Part shown: one piece after another, positions 9,995 to 19,550 of the stretch
Layout of the letters: each line of letters starts with the position of its first letter
Position numbering within the stretch: position 1 is the stretch's first letter
Assembly: GCF_030817595.1 (NCBI RefSeq)
Contig: NZ_JAUSZN010000001.1
Coordinates: forward strand, 2,674,001 to 2,738,000
Reading direction: 5' to 3'
Length of the DNA stretch: 64,000 bases
Origin: Neobacillus niacini
GTDB taxonomy: Bacteria > Bacillota > Bacilli > Bacillales > Cytobacillaceae
The notes under the pieces: generated by a model
Database searches by the model: none
Told to the model about the DNA's origin: nothing
The model's input: only the letters and a program-made list of their open reading frames with translations
Program-made: the position numbers and the translations under genes

Positions 9995-11155
9995 CTATTT
10001 CACAAGTGAAACGATTTTTTGTGCACCGTCAGCCATTGATTCTGCAGGAGTGATCGCTAAACCAGACTCAGCAAGAATTTTCTTACCTAAATCAACGTTT
10101 GTTCCCTCAAGTCTAACAACAAGAGGTACACTTAGTTGAACCTGCTTAGCAGCCTCGACTACACCCTCAGCAATGACATCACATTTCATGATTCCACCAA
10201 AGATATTAACAAAAATACCTTTTACGTTTGGATCAGAAAGGATAATTTTGAATGCTTCTGTAACCTTTTCAGCTGTAGCACCGCCCCCAACATCAAGGAA
10301 GTTCGCTGGGTCTCCGCCATAATGCTTAACAATATCCATTGTTGCCATAGCAAGTCCGGCACCATTAACCATACAGCCGATATTTCCATCTAAAGATATA
10401 TAGCTTAAATCATATTTAGAAGCTTCGATTTCCTTTGGATCTTCTTCTTCAAGATCACGGTAAGCAAGCACATCTTTTTGACGATATAAAGCATTTGAAT
10501 CAAAGTTTAACTTTGCGTCAAGCGCCATTACCTTTCCATCACCCGTTACAACCAATGGGTTGATTTCAGCAATCGAGCAATCCTTTTCGATGTAAGCATT
10601 GTATAAGCCCATCATGAATTTAACAGCTTGATTAACAAGCTCTTTTGGTATGTTGATATTGAATGCGATTCGGCGCGCCTGATAAGGCATTAAGCCAACA
10701 ACCGGATCAATTTCTTCTTTGAAGATTTTCTCCGGAGTTTTTTCAGCTACTTCTTCAATTTCTGTTCCGCCTTCTTCAGAAGCCATTAGAACAACTCTTG
10801 AAGTTGCACGATCTAATACTAGACCAACGTAGTATTCTTTTTTGATATCGCAGCCTTCTTCAATTAATAGACGCTTAACTTCTTTACCTTCAGGACCAGT
10901 TTGGTGTGTAACCAATGTTTTCCCTAGGATTTCACTAGCGTATGTACGCACTTCATCAAGGTTTTTAGCGACTTTAACTCCGCCGGCTTTACCCCGGCCG
11001 CCAGCGTGGATTTGTGCCTTTACTACACAAACTTGTGAGCCTAATTCCTTTGCAGCTTCTACAGCTTCTTCAACCGTGAATGCCACTTTGCCATTAGGAA
11101 CACTTACCCCGTATTTTCTGAGGATTTCTTTCCCCTGATACTCATGGATATTCAT
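9995..11155 (-). CDS. sucC: succinyl-CoA synthetase, beta subunit
   Basis: Beta subunit of succinate-CoA ligase with an N-terminal ATP-grasp domain and a C-terminal CoA-ligase domain. The product is 386 residues. The start [17 protein letters not shown] is the family start and has GATAGGAGG upstream; an extra nine codons upstream would swallow that site. Motifs include [18 protein letters not shown] and the C-terminal [16 protein letters not shown]. The genes ylqG and ylqH, which lie upstream in B. subtilis, are absent; instead about 220 bases hold a cre-like site and the rnhB terminator. Confidence 0.97.
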   Translation of the reverse strand: MNIHEYQGKEILRKYGVSVPNGKVAFTVEEAVEAAKELGSQVCVVKAQIHAGGRGKAGGVKVAKNLDEVRTYASEILGKTLVTHQTGPEGKEVKRLLIEEGCDIKKEYYVGLVLDRATSRVVLMASEEGGTEIEEVAEKTPEKIFKEEIDPVVGLMPYQARRIAFNINIPKELVNQAVKFMMGLYNAYIEKDCSIAEINPLVVTGDGKVMALDAKLNFDSNALYRQKDVLAYRDLEEEDPKEIEASKYDLSYISLDGNIGCMVNGAGLAMATMDIVKHYGGDPANFLDVGGGATAEKVTEAFKIILSDPNVKGIFVNIFGGIMKCDVIAEGVVEAAKQVQLSVPLVVRLEGTNVDLGKKILAESGLAITPAESMADGAQKIVSLVK

Positions 11156-11287
11156 TTCCCATCCTCCTATCAAACTCTTCAAAAAATTGACTCCGTTTTC
11201 ATTTTATAGAATGAGTGAAACCTTGTCCACCGTTATGCACAAAAAAATTATATTCCTCATAATATTATGAATTGTTAAACCCCACAA

Positions 11288-11301
11288 TTAAAGCGCTTTC
11301 A
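11288..11301 (-). promoter_or_regulatory. cre-like site upstream of sucCD
   Basis: The minus strand reads TGAAAGCGCTTTAA, 13 of 14 positions identical to the ideal CcpA operator TGAAAGCGCTTTCA. It lies about 130 nt upstream of sucC, next to candidate promoter hexamers (TTGTGG, 17 nt, TATTAT). Carbon catabolite control of this TCA-cycle operon is a reasonable inference. Confidence 0.55.
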
Positions 11302-11340
11302 TAAAAATTCAATTCAAAAAATGACAACTTAATATTTTCT

Positions 11341-11383
11341 AACAATAACAAAACAAGCTAGTTGTGCTTGTTTTGTTATTGTT
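11341..11383 (-). terminator. intrinsic terminator of rnhB
   Basis: Perfect 18-bp inverted repeat (11341-11358 with 11366-11383, loop of 7) that overlaps the last codons of rnhB. It is AT-rich but long. The minus-strand tail is TAGAAAATATT, so the T-run is weak. Confidence 0.6.
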
Positions 11384-12152
11384 CCAACACCCATTCTTTT
11401 ACTGGCGCAAAGCTCTTTCGATGATAAGGTGTAATGCCATGCCTTTGAATAGCCAGTATATGTTCCCTAGTACCATACCCCATATTTTGTTGAAACCCAT
11501 ATTCAGGAAATTTTGTTGATAATTCAACCATTAGGCGGTCTCTTGCAACTTTTGCTACGATGGAAGCAGCAGCGATAGACACACTCTTTGCATCTCCTTT
11601 AATGATAGGTTCAACTACAAACGGTGTTTCAAGCTTCATCGCATCTATCAGCAAAACTTCAGGATTGGGGTCTAAAGCTGCAATTGCAGCTAACATCGCC
11701 TTTTTTGTAGCCTCATAAATATTGACTCTATCAATTTCAGCAGCGCTAATCATTGCAACACTAACTGCTATCGCTTCTTTTCTAATGATTTCATCATATT
11801 CATTGCGTTTTTTTTCAGATATCTTTTTTGAGTCATCAATACCTGGCAGGAAAAAGTCTTCGGGCAAAATAACTGCTGCTGTCACTACCGGTCCTGCAAG
11901 CGGCCCCCTGCCAACTTCATCCACACCTGCTATATATTTATAGCCTTGTGACCGCCATTTGTTTTCGTAAAGGTTCATTTCATTAAACTTTTCATGAAGC
12001 TGTCTTTCTTGTTCCATTCTCTTTTGCCATCTATGTATTAATTGTTGAACCCCTTTACGTTCATCCTTCTGAATTCTTTTAAAAAAAGGGTCACTTTCAG
12101 CCGATATGTTATTAAGCTGTTGTTCTATTTCTGCTATAGTTAATACTTTCAT
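11376..12152 (-). CDS. rnhB: ribonuclease HII
   Basis: RNase HII removes ribonucleotides and RNA primers from DNA. The product is 258 residues with the Bacillus-type N-terminal extension (about 70 residues). The catalytic motif is GVDEVGRGPLAGPVV, followed by DSKKISEKKR, LLIDAMK and IIKGDAKSVSIAAASIVAKV, which supply the acidic residues. A GTG three codons upstream is possible, but the ATG at 12152 has GGTGA five bases upstream, so I chose it. It is transcribed separately: the rbgA terminator is upstream and its own terminator follows. Confidence 0.95.
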   Translation of the reverse strand: MKVLTIAEIEQQLNNISAESDPFFKRIQKDERKGVQQLIHRWQKRMEQERQLHEKFNEMNLYENKWRSQGYKYIAGVDEVGRGPLAGPVVTAAVILPEDFFLPGIDDSKKISEKKRNEYDEIIRKEAIAVSVAMISAAEIDRVNIYEATKKAMLAAIAALDPNPEVLLIDAMKLETPFVVEPIIKGDAKSVSIAAASIVAKVARDRLMVELSTKFPEYGFQQNMGYGTREHILAIQRHGITPYHRKSFAPVKEWVLEQ

Positions 12153-12216
12153 TTTCTTCACCCGATGTAAATCATACCTTTCCTAGCGATTTATTACAAT
12201 GACCAAAAATAAACAA

Positions 12217-12239
12217 AAACTCTCCATGAACGAGAGTTT
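12217..12239 (-). terminator. intrinsic terminator of rbgA
   Basis: Inverted repeat AAACTCTC (12217-12224) / GAGAGTTT (12232-12239), 7-nt loop, 10 nt after the rbgA stop. The minus-strand tail is TTGTTTATTTTTGG. Confidence 0.8.
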
Positions 12240-12248
12240 CTTTGGTGT

Positions 12249-13124
12249 TTACTTATTTTCAGTTTTATCGACTATATCGCTCGGTCTTTCAAATGTCAGT
12301 GGTCCAAATTTCTCAGACCTAATTTCCCTTATCACTAGTTCGGATACTTTATCATAATCCACGATTCCGCCTGCTCCGAGACACCCTCTAAGCTCTCCAA
12401 TTTGATCAAACATTTCGACCACATTTTCAGGGACAGCATCAAGCTTATAACGTTCCTTAAGTCTCTCTGGATAGTTTTCTTCCAAAAACTTAATTGAAAA
12501 AACAACAAGGTCCTGCAAATTTAGCAGAGTGTCTTTTATAGCACCCGTCACAGCAAGCTTCTTACCAACCTCTTGGTCTTCAAACTTCGGCCATAGAATA
12601 CCCGGAGTGTCTAATAACTCCAGCTCTTTGCCAACTTTGATCCACTGCTGGGCTTTTGTTACCCCTGGCATATTTCCTGTCTTTGCAATATTCTTCTTGG
12701 CAAGCCGATTAATTAATGTTGACTTTCCTGCATTAGGGATCCCAACTATCATGGCACGTATGGCTCTAGGGTTTACTACCCCCTTTGCTCTGAGGCGATC
12801 AAACTTTTCCTTTAAGATTTCATGGGATGCCTTTACAATATCCTTCATACCTTCCCCAGCTTGAGAGTTAATGGCTATTGCTTTAATTCCTCTTGCTGCA
12901 AAATGGGCAATCCATTCTTTCGTTATTGCTTTATCGGCAAGATCCGCTTTATTTAAGAGGACCAGCCTCGGTTTATGCTGAATAATTTCATCAATCATCG
13001 GATTACGGGATGAATAAGGAATTCTTGCATCCACTAATTCGTAGATAATATCTACTAGCTTTAATTTTTCCGTGACCTCTCTTCGAGCTTTTGCCATATG
13101 GCCTGGAAACCATTGGATTGTCAA
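12249..13124 (-). CDS. rbgA: ribosome biogenesis GTPase RbgA (YlqF)
   Basis: Circularly permuted GTPase needed for late maturation of the 50S subunit. G4 (LLNKADLAD) precedes G1 ([17 protein letters not shown]) and G3 (DTPGILWPK), as expected for this family. The product is 291 residues. I start at the TTG at 13124 ([17 protein letters not shown]): AGGAGG lies 8 nt upstream, while a GTG three codons earlier overlaps that Shine-Dalgarno. B. subtilis RbgA also begins MTIQWFPGH. The gene follows lepB by 17 nt and is probably co-transcribed with it. Confidence 0.95.
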   Translation of the reverse strand: MTIQWFPGHMAKARREVTEKLKLVDIIYELVDARIPYSSRNPMIDEIIQHKPRLVLLNKADLADKAITKEWIAHFAARGIKAIAINSQAGEGMKDIVKASHEILKEKFDRLRAKGVVNPRAIRAMIVGIPNAGKSTLINRLAKKNIAKTGNMPGVTKAQQWIKVGKELELLDTPGILWPKFEDQEVGKKLAVTGAIKDTLLNLQDLVVFSIKFLEENYPERLKERYKLDAVPENVVEMFDQIGELRGCLGAGGIVDYDKVSELVIREIRSEKFGPLTFERPSDIVDKTENK

Positions 13125-13141
13125 AGCAGTCACCTCCTATG

Positions 13142-13693
13142 TTATTTCAAGATGTGTGCATCTTTTAATGGCCAGTAAACGATACTTGTTTTACCGATTA
13201 TTTTATCCAACGCGATGGTTCCGATATGTCTGCTATCTTTACTGAAACGACGATTATCGCCCATTACGAACAATTCACCCTCTGGGACGGTCTCAGTACC
13301 TACAGGTGTTTCTTCAAGTGTAAAAGGATCGGTTAAAGGGCCCTCCACTTTCTTCTTATATTCATCCAAATAAGGTTCCTCATATGCTTTCCCATTAACA
13401 TATAGTGTATCGTCTTTATATTCAATACGATCGCCCGGAAGTCCAATTACTCTTTTTATGTAATCCTTCTGTTCCGGCGCATGGAAGACGATAATATCAA
13501 ATCGTTTTGGTTCACCTATATTATAGCTTAGCTTATTTACTATCATACGGTCTTGATGTTGCAGAGTTGGCATCATGGATAGCCCGTCTACTACAATGGG
13601 TGCAAAAAGAAAGTAACGAATGACAGCTGCCAGTGCAACAGCAATTAAAAGTGCCTTCGTCCATTCCCAAAGTTCATTCTTCTTTTTTATCAT
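13142..13693 (-). CDS. lepB: type I signal peptidase (SipS/LepB family)
   Basis: Membrane-anchored signal peptidase I that cleaves Sec and Tat signal peptides. The 183-residue protein has one N-terminal membrane segment (about residues 12-31). The Ser/Lys dyad is Ser39 in GLSMMPTL and Lys80 ahead of RVIGLPGD, and the MGDNRRFSKDSR box is present. The organisation is that of SipS/SipT-type enzymes, not the sporulation SipW type. It follows rplS behind a terminator and precedes rbgA. Confidence 0.94.
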   Translation of the reverse strand: MIKKKNELWEWTKALLIAVALAAVIRYFLFAPIVVDGLSMMPTLQHQDRMIVNKLSYNIGEPKRFDIIVFHAPEQKDYIKRVIGLPGDRIEYKDDTLYVNGKAYEEPYLDEYKKKVEGPLTDPFTLEETPVGTETVPEGELFVMGDNRRFSKDSRHIGTIALDKIIGKTSIVYWPLKDAHILK

Positions 13694-13835
13694 GTCTGTT
13701 CCCCGCCAATCACAAAAAAATGTTTGCTATCCTCTTATTTTACATAAAAATTGTTTAATAAACACGTGGGGCTACACTTTTTAATCAAACTTTAATATAA
13801 TTTCTCAATGGGGATATAATACTGTATGTACGAAA

Positions 13836-13860
13836 AAAGAGCTTGCAGAGCAAGCTCTTT
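13836..13860 (-). terminator. intrinsic terminator of rplS
   Basis: Perfect 11-bp stem AAAGAGCTTGC (13836-13846) / GCAAGCTCTTT (13850-13860) with a 3-nt loop, 6 nt after the rplS stop. The minus-strand tail is TTTTTTCG. Confidence 0.88.
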
Positions 13861-13866
13861 CTTTTA

Positions 13867-14320
<454 letters not shown>

Positions 14321-14326
14321 AGAAGT

Positions 14327-14355
14327 ATCATAACACAAAAGACAACTCCATGCAA
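14327..14355 (-). promoter_or_regulatory. rplS promoter (SigA-type)
   Basis: -35 TTGCAT (14355-14350), 17-nt spacer, -10 TATGAT (14332-14327). It begins inside or just past the last codons of trmD and drives rplS. Confidence 0.65.
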
Positions 14356-14358
14356 TAA

Positions 14359-15102
14359 CTACTCATATTCTTTTTTTATTTCATTCAGCCAATTTTCCTG
14401 GTCATTGGTTAATTCTATTTTTTCTAATAAGTCAGGTCTTCTTAGGTATGTTCGTCGTAAAGCTTCTTTGTTTCGCCACTCCTCGATTAATTTATGATGA
14501 CCTTGCAGCAGGACCTCTGGAACCATCATGCCACGAAAATCAGAAGGACGTGTGTAATGAGGGTGTTCAAGTAGTCCTGTACTAAATGAATCCTTCATAT
14601 GTGATTCTTGATTTCCTAAGACTTCAGGCAAAAGACGGACAACACTATCAATCACTACCATTGCTCCAAGCTCGCCGCCAGTTAAGACATAATCTCCTAT
14701 TGAGATTTCGTCTGTTACCACATGTTCACGTATTCTTTCATCATAGCCCTCATAATGACCACAAACGAATATCAAATGCTCTTCCTTTGCTAATTCCTCT
14801 GCTTTTTTTTGGTCATATCTTTTTCCTTGCGGACAAAGCAGGATCACTCTTGTCCGCTTGCTTTCAGCTTGTTCCTTTAGTGCCGCAACAGCGTCGAATA
14901 TTGGCTGCGGCTTTAATACCATTCCTGCTCCACCGCCATAGGGATAATCGTCAACAGTCTGATGTTTATTATCCGCGTAGTCTCGGAAATTGACAACATT
15001 GTATTGAACTGCTGATTTTTCAGCTGCTTTATGTAAAATGGAATGTCCCAATACACCTGAAAACATCTCAGGAAATAATGTAAGTACATCTATTTTCATC
15101 AT
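14359..15102 (-). CDS. trmD: tRNA (guanine-37-N1)-methyltransferase
   Basis: SPOUT-class enzyme making m1G37 in tRNA, which prevents frameshifting. The product is 247 residues. Motifs: [20 protein letters not shown] at the start, [19 protein letters not shown] near 55, the knot region [14 protein letters not shown] near 115 and [16 protein letters not shown] near 135. Two adjacent ATGs are possible; the first (15102) is better spaced from AAGGG. Its ATG overlaps the rimM stop as ATGA, so translation is probably coupled. Confidence 0.96.
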   Translation of the reverse strand: MMKIDVLTLFPEMFSGVLGHSILHKAAEKSAVQYNVVNFRDYADNKHQTVDDYPYGGGAGMVLKPQPIFDAVAALKEQAESKRTRVILLCPQGKRYDQKKAEELAKEEHLIFVCGHYEGYDERIREHVVTDEISIGDYVLTGGELGAMVVIDSVVRLLPEVLGNQESHMKDSFSTGLLEHPHYTRPSDFRGMMVPEVLLQGHHKLIEEWRNKEALRRTYLRRPDLLEKIELTNDQENWLNEIKKEYE

Positions 15103-15617
15103 GAAAGCAGCCCTTCCATCGGCTCAATTAAGATTACCTTTTTCTTTACATCCACTTTTTTTACAACATCTTCAATATAAGGAATCAATATTTCCTTGCC
15201 GCCAGGCGATTTAATTACCCAGACATCATTTGCACCTGGGGATAGAATCTCGGTAACCTTACCAATTTCCTCACCACTAGTTGTAGCTACGAGGCAGCCA
15301 ATAATCTCATGGTAATAATATTCATCTTTCTCAAGATTCCCTAGCTGTGATTCTGGAACTTTAAGGATTCCATCTCTAAACTTTTCAACCTCATTGATAT
15401 TTTCTAACCCTTCAAAGGTTAAAAGATTAAAGTTTTTGTGAGTACGATGGGTTTTTACCGTTAATTCAATCGGCTTAGTAGATCCTGGCATAAATAAATA
15501 CAATGTATTGCCTACTTTGTAGCGCTGCTCAGGAAAATCAGTTTTAGAAATAACCCTGACCTCACCTCTAATTCCGTGTGTATTGACGATTTTGCCAACA
15601 TTAAACCATTTTTCCAT
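15099..15617 (-). CDS. rimM: 16S rRNA processing / ribosome maturation factor RimM
   Basis: RimM binds S19 and assists 30S head maturation. The product has 172 residues with an N-terminal RimM domain ([20 protein letters not shown]) and a C-terminal PRC-barrel ([40 protein letters not shown]). A GTG four codons upstream lies inside the Shine-Dalgarno GAGGTGA, so I start at 15617. It sits between ylqD and trmD. Confidence 0.94.
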   Translation of the reverse strand: MEKWFNVGKIVNTHGIRGEVRVISKTDFPEQRYKVGNTLYLFMPGSTKPIELTVKTHRTHKNFNLLTFEGLENINEVEKFRDGILKVPESQLGNLEKDEYYYHEIIGCLVATTSGEEIGKVTEILSPGANDVWVIKSPGGKEILIPYIEDVVKKVDVKKKVILIEPMEGLLS

Positions 15618-15631
15618 ATAACTTGTCACCT

Positions 15632-16018
15632 CTATCTTATTTCCTCAATCATACCGTTTTTAATGATGATTGTACGCTGCCCTGTTACTTCTTCCCAATT
15701 GTCGCCAACATTTACTTCAACAAGGGCCTGCACTTCTTTTTCCTTTAATTCACTGCCTAATGGTAGCATATGTAGTTGTTCGATTTGAAACTCATAAAGC
15801 TTTTCTTTATCATGACGTTTTTTGAGTTCTTTTTCAAAATGAGTTTTCAGCGCGCTTGCTTGATATTTTTTTGCCTTTTCTAATTTTTTCAACTCAAATT
15901 GGAGCTGTTCATATTCTTTTTGCATCTGCAGCTTGCCCGCAAAATATTTTTCAAGCAGCTTTTGTTTGCTTTGTTCCGTTAAGATTTGCTTTACGATAAC
16001 AGTTTGAATAAGTTGCAT
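15632..16018 (-). CDS. ylqD: YlqD family protein of unknown function
   Basis: A 128-residue protein conserved at this position in Bacillus; I know no established function. It begins [20 protein letters not shown]. Residues about 15-75 are rich in Lys, Glu and Gln with heptad-like spacing ([20 protein letters not shown]), which suggests a long coiled coil. The C-terminal third ([20 protein letters not shown]) looks like a small beta-rich domain. An 11-codon upstream extension is rejected because GAAGGAGG lies inside it, ahead of the Met at 16018. A terminator and a repeat remnant separate it from khpA, so it likely starts a transcript with rimM and trmD. Confidence 0.88.
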   Translation of the reverse strand: MQLIQTVIVKQILTEQSKQKLLEKYFAGKLQMQKEYEQLQFELKKLEKAKKYQASALKTHFEKELKKRHDKEKLYEFQIEQLHMLPLGSELKEKEVQALVEVNVGDNWEEVTGQRTIIIKNGMIEEIR

Positions 16019-16054
16019 AATACTGCTTCCTCCTTCAGCTTCTGTTTTCATAGG

Positions 16055-16086
16055 CTAGCTTCAGCGCCTAAGCGCTTCCGCTTTTC
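16055..16086 (+). repeat. centre-deleted copy of the dispersed palindromic repeat
   Basis: CTAGCTTCAGCGCCTA (16055-16070) joined directly to AGCGCTTCCGCTTTTC (16071-16086). The left part matches the start of the full element at 24409-24530 and the right part matches its end; about 85 central bases are missing. The remaining bases still form AGCGC-CTAA-GCGCT. It lies between khpA and ylqD. Confidence 0.65.
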
Positions 16087-16092
16087 ATGATA

Positions 16093-16123
16093 GCAAAAAA
16101 GAGGGGAATGTTATTCCCCTCTT
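16093..16123 (-). terminator. intrinsic terminator of ffh-rpsP-khpA
   Basis: Perfect 11-bp stem AAGAGGGGAAT (16099-16109) / ATTCCCCTCTT (16113-16123), 3-nt loop, with TTTTTTGC following on the minus strand, 18 nt past the khpA stop. Confidence 0.9.
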
Positions 16124-16140
16124 CATCTAGATGCAAAAAG

Positions 16141-16371
16141 CTATTCACCAATTTCTAGAAAAATTTTCTTTTGTTGTGAAGATCCTGCTGCATATACAAC
16201 AGTCCTAATGGCCTTTGCAACACGCCCTTGTTTACCAATCACTTTTCCCATGTCTGTCTTATTGACAGTAAGGTAATAGGTGATTCGCTGATCCTCTTCG
16301 TTGACATTCACGCGAACATCTTCTGGAAAATCAACAAGGGGCTTTACGATCGTTTCAATTAATTGCTTCAT
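16141..16371 (-). CDS. khpA: KH-domain RNA-binding protein KhpA
   Basis: Small KH-domain protein (76 residues, formerly YlqC). In related Firmicutes it pairs with KhpB/Jag and affects cell elongation and RNA binding. The KH loop is VIGKQGRVAKAIRTVVYA (GxxG as GKQG near residue 52). The N-terminus MKQLIETIVKPLVDFPEDVRV is typical. It lies 5 nt after rpsP, so the two are almost certainly co-transcribed, and it is followed by a strong terminator. Confidence 0.95.
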   Translation of the reverse strand: MKQLIETIVKPLVDFPEDVRVNVNEEDQRITYYLTVNKTDMGKVIGKQGRVAKAIRTVVYAAGSSQQKKIFLEIGE

Positions 16372-16376
16372 AGCAA

Positions 16377-16649
16377 TTACTTGCTTAACTTAGCATTATG
16401 GAATTTTTCCATGATGCCTTGGTTAGAGAAAAGGTTACGAACTGTATCAGATGGCTTCGCACCATCTTGTAACCATTTAAGAGCTAATTCTTCGTTGATT
16501 TGGATTGCAGCTGGTTGAGCTACTGGATTGTAAGTTCCAATTACTTCAATGTAACGTCCGTCACGAGGAGAACGAGAATCTGCTGCTACGATACGATAGA
16601 AAGGAGTCTTTTTAGCTCCCATACGCTTTAAACGAATTTTTACTGCCAT
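16377..16649 (-). CDS. rpsP: 30S ribosomal protein S16
   Basis: Ribosomal protein S16, 90 residues. It begins [20 protein letters not shown], with the following [15 protein letters not shown] block. The start has GGAGG upstream; an 11-codon extension is not conserved. Located after ffh and ahead of khpA. A weak promoter-like pair (TTTACA, 17 nt, TAATAT) is visible near 16690-16720. Confidence 0.97.
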   Translation of the reverse strand: MAVKIRLKRMGAKKTPFYRIVAADSRSPRDGRYIEVIGTYNPVAQPAAIQINEELALKWLQDGAKPSDTVRNLFSNQGIMEKFHNAKLSK

Positions 16650-16757
16650 TTTAAATAAGCACCTCCGAATAGTTTCACACAAGATAGTATATTATCAAGT
16701 TTTAAATCATTTGTAAAGTGTTTTTTCTTTACACCATTATTACCAATTTTTTCTGTT

Positions 16758-18110
16758 CTAAAACGGTTTAAATGGAAATTTAAATCCGCCTTTTTTCTTG
16801 CCTTTCTGCTGCATACCTGTCATTTGCTTCATCATCTTCTTCATGTCTTCAAACTGTTTTAATAATCGGTTTACTTCCGGAACGGTTCTGCCGCTACCTT
16901 TCGCAATCCTTCTTTTACGGTTTGAATTCAAAATTTCTGGATGAGTCTTTTCTTCCATGGTCATAGAGCGAATGATAGCTTCAACATGTGCAATTTGTTT
17001 CTCTTCGATTTGAATATTATTCAAACCTTTGATTTTGTTTGCACCTGGCATCATTTTTAATAATTCATCTAGTGGACCTAAATTACGAACCTGCCCTAGC
17101 TGCTCTAAAAAGTCATCGAGGGTAAAGGAGGCTGTCCGCATTTTCTGCTCAAGCTCTTTTGCCTTTTCCTCGTCCACATTTGCCTGGGCCTTCTCAATAA
17201 GCGTAAGTACGTCACCCATCCCAAGAATTCTAGAGGCCATCCGTTCAGGATGGAATGGTTCAATAGCGTCCATTTTTTCGCCTAGACCGACAAACTTAAT
17301 CGGTGTTTGTGTTACAGCACGAATGGACAGCGCAGCTCCACCACGTGTGTCACCGTCAAGCTTTGTTAAGACAACGCCAGTCAGACCAAGCTGTTCATTA
17401 AAGCTTTGGGCCACATTAACAGCATCTTGACCAGTCATTGCATCAACAACAAGAAAGATTTCATCAGGTTTTGCAAGCTCTTTAATATCCTTCAGCTCGC
17501 CCATTAGGTTTTCATCGACATGCAAACGTCCTGCTGTATCAATTAAGACATAATCATTATGTTCTTCTTTGGCTTTCGCTATCGCTTGCTTGGCAATTTC
17601 TACAGGGCTTACTTGATCACCAAGGGAAAATACAGGCATATCTAGCTGCTTTCCAAGCGTTTCAAGCTGCTTAATCGCAGCAGGACGATAAATATCGGCT
17701 GCTACAAGCATTGGCTTACGGTTATATTTTTTACGAAGAAGGTTTGCAAGCTTTCCAGTAGTGGTCGTTTTACCAGCACCCTGTAATCCCACCATCATAA
17801 TCACAGTAGGAGGTCGATTCGAGGCAGCAATCTTGCTTTGCTCACCGCCCATCAATTCTGTCAGTTCTTCATTAACAATTTTAATGATTTGCTGACCAGG
17901 GGTTAGGCTTTTTAGTACTTCTTGTCCTACTGCACGGTCGCTGACTTTTTTTACAAAGTCTTTAACAACCTTAAAATTAACGTCAGCCTCGAGTAGTGCA
18001 AGGCGGACTTCACGCATCATTTCTTTTACATCCGCTTCCGTTACCTTGCCTTTTCCACGGATTTTTTGAATTGTATTCTGCAGTCGGTCGGCTAATCCTT
18101 CAAATGCCAT
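16758..18110 (-). CDS. ffh: signal recognition particle protein Ffh
   Basis: SRP54-type GTPase that binds signal sequences and the SRP RNA. Of 450 residues, the N domain occupies 1-95, the G domain 96-295 (GLQGAGKTTTTGKLANLL; DTAGRLHVDENL; TKLDGDTRGGAALS) and the methionine-rich M domain about 300-450. The tail is rich in Met, Lys and Gly (MKKMMKQMTGMQQKGKKKG). ylxM lies 12 nt upstream, a classic Firmicute pairing, and its partner receptor ftsY is two genes upstream. Confidence 0.98.
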   Translation of the reverse strand: MAFEGLADRLQNTIQKIRGKGKVTEADVKEMMREVRLALLEADVNFKVVKDFVKKVSDRAVGQEVLKSLTPGQQIIKIVNEELTELMGGEQSKIAASNRPPTVIMMVGLQGAGKTTTTGKLANLLRKKYNRKPMLVAADIYRPAAIKQLETLGKQLDMPVFSLGDQVSPVEIAKQAIAKAKEEHNDYVLIDTAGRLHVDENLMGELKDIKELAKPDEIFLVVDAMTGQDAVNVAQSFNEQLGLTGVVLTKLDGDTRGGAALSIRAVTQTPIKFVGLGEKMDAIEPFHPERMASRILGMGDVLTLIEKAQANVDEEKAKELEQKMRTASFTLDDFLEQLGQVRNLGPLDELLKMMPGANKIKGLNNIQIEEKQIAHVEAIIRSMTMEEKTHPEILNSNRKRRIAKGSGRTVPEVNRLLKQFEDMKKMMKQMTGMQQKGKKKGGFKFPFKPF

Positions 18111-18122
18111 TCATGCCGCCTC

Positions 18123-18455
18123 CTAATCTAATTTCTCTAGCTCGGCAACCACTTCGAGCATTGCCTGCTTTGATGGGTGTTCTTCATTTAGCAATTCTTT
18201 TACATGCCTTAATAGTTTGCTGCGCTCTTGAAATTTCTGAAATAGTAATAGCTTTTCTTCATACTCCTCAAGCATGGCTTCTGTACGTTTAATATTATCA
18301 TATACAGCCTGACGGCTTACATCGTACTCTTCAGCGATTTCTCCAAGTGAGTAATCATCTAAATAATAGAGAGACATATAGCTTTGCTGCTTTGGTGTTA
18401 ACAACGAATAATAGAAATCATAAAGATAATTCATTCGCGTTGTCTTTTCAAGCAT
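18123..18455 (-). CDS. ylxM: YlxM, SRP-associated helix-turn-helix protein
   Basis: 110-residue protein of the YlxM family, encoded directly ahead of ffh. It carries a sigma-region-4-like helix-turn-helix, [20 protein letters not shown] (about residues 31-50). In streptococci a YlxM homologue modulates Ffh and FtsY GTPase activity with the SRP RNA. The small charged C-terminus ([20 protein letters not shown]) is typical. The gap of 12 nt to ffh implies an operon. Confidence 0.94.
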   Translation of the reverse strand: MLEKTTRMNYLYDFYYSLLTPKQQSYMSLYYLDDYSLGEIAEEYDVSRQAVYDNIKRTEAMLEEYEEKLLLFQKFQERSKLLRHVKELLNEEHPSKQAMLEVVAELEKLD

Positions 18456-18541
18456 GCGTATACCTCCCCTTGTTAAGTGAAAAGCCTTTACAAATGTAGT
18501 TTACACAGTCATAGCTAGTCTGTCAAGAAAATATCTTTACA

Positions 18542-19531
18542 TCAATTTACAGCATTATCCACTTGATCTGCAAATAAACCATAAACATATTGCTCCGCGT
18601 TAAATTCCTGAAGATCATCCATTTTTTCACCAAGACCGACGTATTTTACGGGGATTTTCAATTCATTCCGAATCGCCAAAACAATACCGCCTTTTGCCGT
18701 ACCGTCTAATTTAGAAAGAACGATACCGCTCACGTTCGTTACCTCTTTAAACGTCTTAGCCTGAATAAGTGCGTTTTGACCTGTCGTTGCATCTAATACA
18801 AGCAGTACTTCATGTGGTGCACCAGGTACCTCTCGTTCGATTACCCGTTTTACCTTTTCAAGCTCTTTCATTAGATTGACTTTATTTTGTAAGCGCCCGG
18901 CAGTATCGCAAATCAAAATGTCTACTTTCCGAGATTTAGCAGCCTTAATCGCATCATACATTACAGCTGCAGGATCTGAACCTTCTGCCTGTTTAATAAC
19001 GTCAACTCCGACTCTTTCTCCCCAAACTTCTAACTGCTCAATGGCACCAGCACGGAAAGTGTCACCTGCTGCTAATAAAACAGATTTTCCTTCACTTTTA
19101 AACTTATGACCAAGTTTCCCTATGGTCGTTGTTTTCCCCACACCATTAACTCCGACAAATAAAATAACTGTCAGACCATCTTCTTGAATGTTCAACTTAG
19201 ATGATTGTTCCTCACCCGCATTATAAATATCGACCAACTTTTCCGAAATAACACTTTGAACTTCTTGTGGGTCCTGGATATTTCGCCGTTTAACTTCCAT
19301 TTTCAATTCTTCAATTAATTTCATAACTGTATCGAAGCCTACATCTGCCTGTATTAAGATTTCTTCTAATTCCTCGAAGAAATCTTCGTCTACTTTGCGG
19401 TATCTAGCTACAAGATCATTTACCTTACCAGAGAAGTTATTTCTCGTCTTTGAGAGGCCGTCTTTAAATTTTTCTGTTACCGTCTCTGTTTGTTTCGTTA
19501 TTTTCTCTTTTAATTTTTTAAAAAAGCTCAT
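18542..19531 (-). CDS. ftsY: signal recognition particle receptor FtsY
   Basis: SRP receptor GTPase at the inner face of the membrane. It has 329 residues, with only a short basic A-region (MSFFKKLKEKITKQTETVTE) before the N and G domains, as in other Bacillus FtsY. Motifs: GVNGVGKTTTIGKLGHKF near 130, DTAGRLQNKVNLMKEL near 215, SKLDGTAKGGIVLAI near 275. It follows smc by 19 nt. Confidence 0.97.
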   Translation of the reverse strand: MSFFKKLKEKITKQTETVTEKFKDGLSKTRNNFSGKVNDLVARYRKVDEDFFEELEEILIQADVGFDTVMKLIEELKMEVKRRNIQDPQEVQSVISEKLVDIYNAGEEQSSKLNIQEDGLTVILFVGVNGVGKTTTIGKLGHKFKSEGKSVLLAAGDTFRAGAIEQLEVWGERVGVDVIKQAEGSDPAAVMYDAIKAAKSRKVDILICDTAGRLQNKVNLMKELEKVKRVIEREVPGAPHEVLLVLDATTGQNALIQAKTFKEVTNVSGIVLSKLDGTAKGGIVLAIRNELKIPVKYVGLGEKMDDLQEFNAEQYVYGLFADQVDNAVN

Positions 19532-19550
19532 TCTTTTTCACTTCCTAGAT

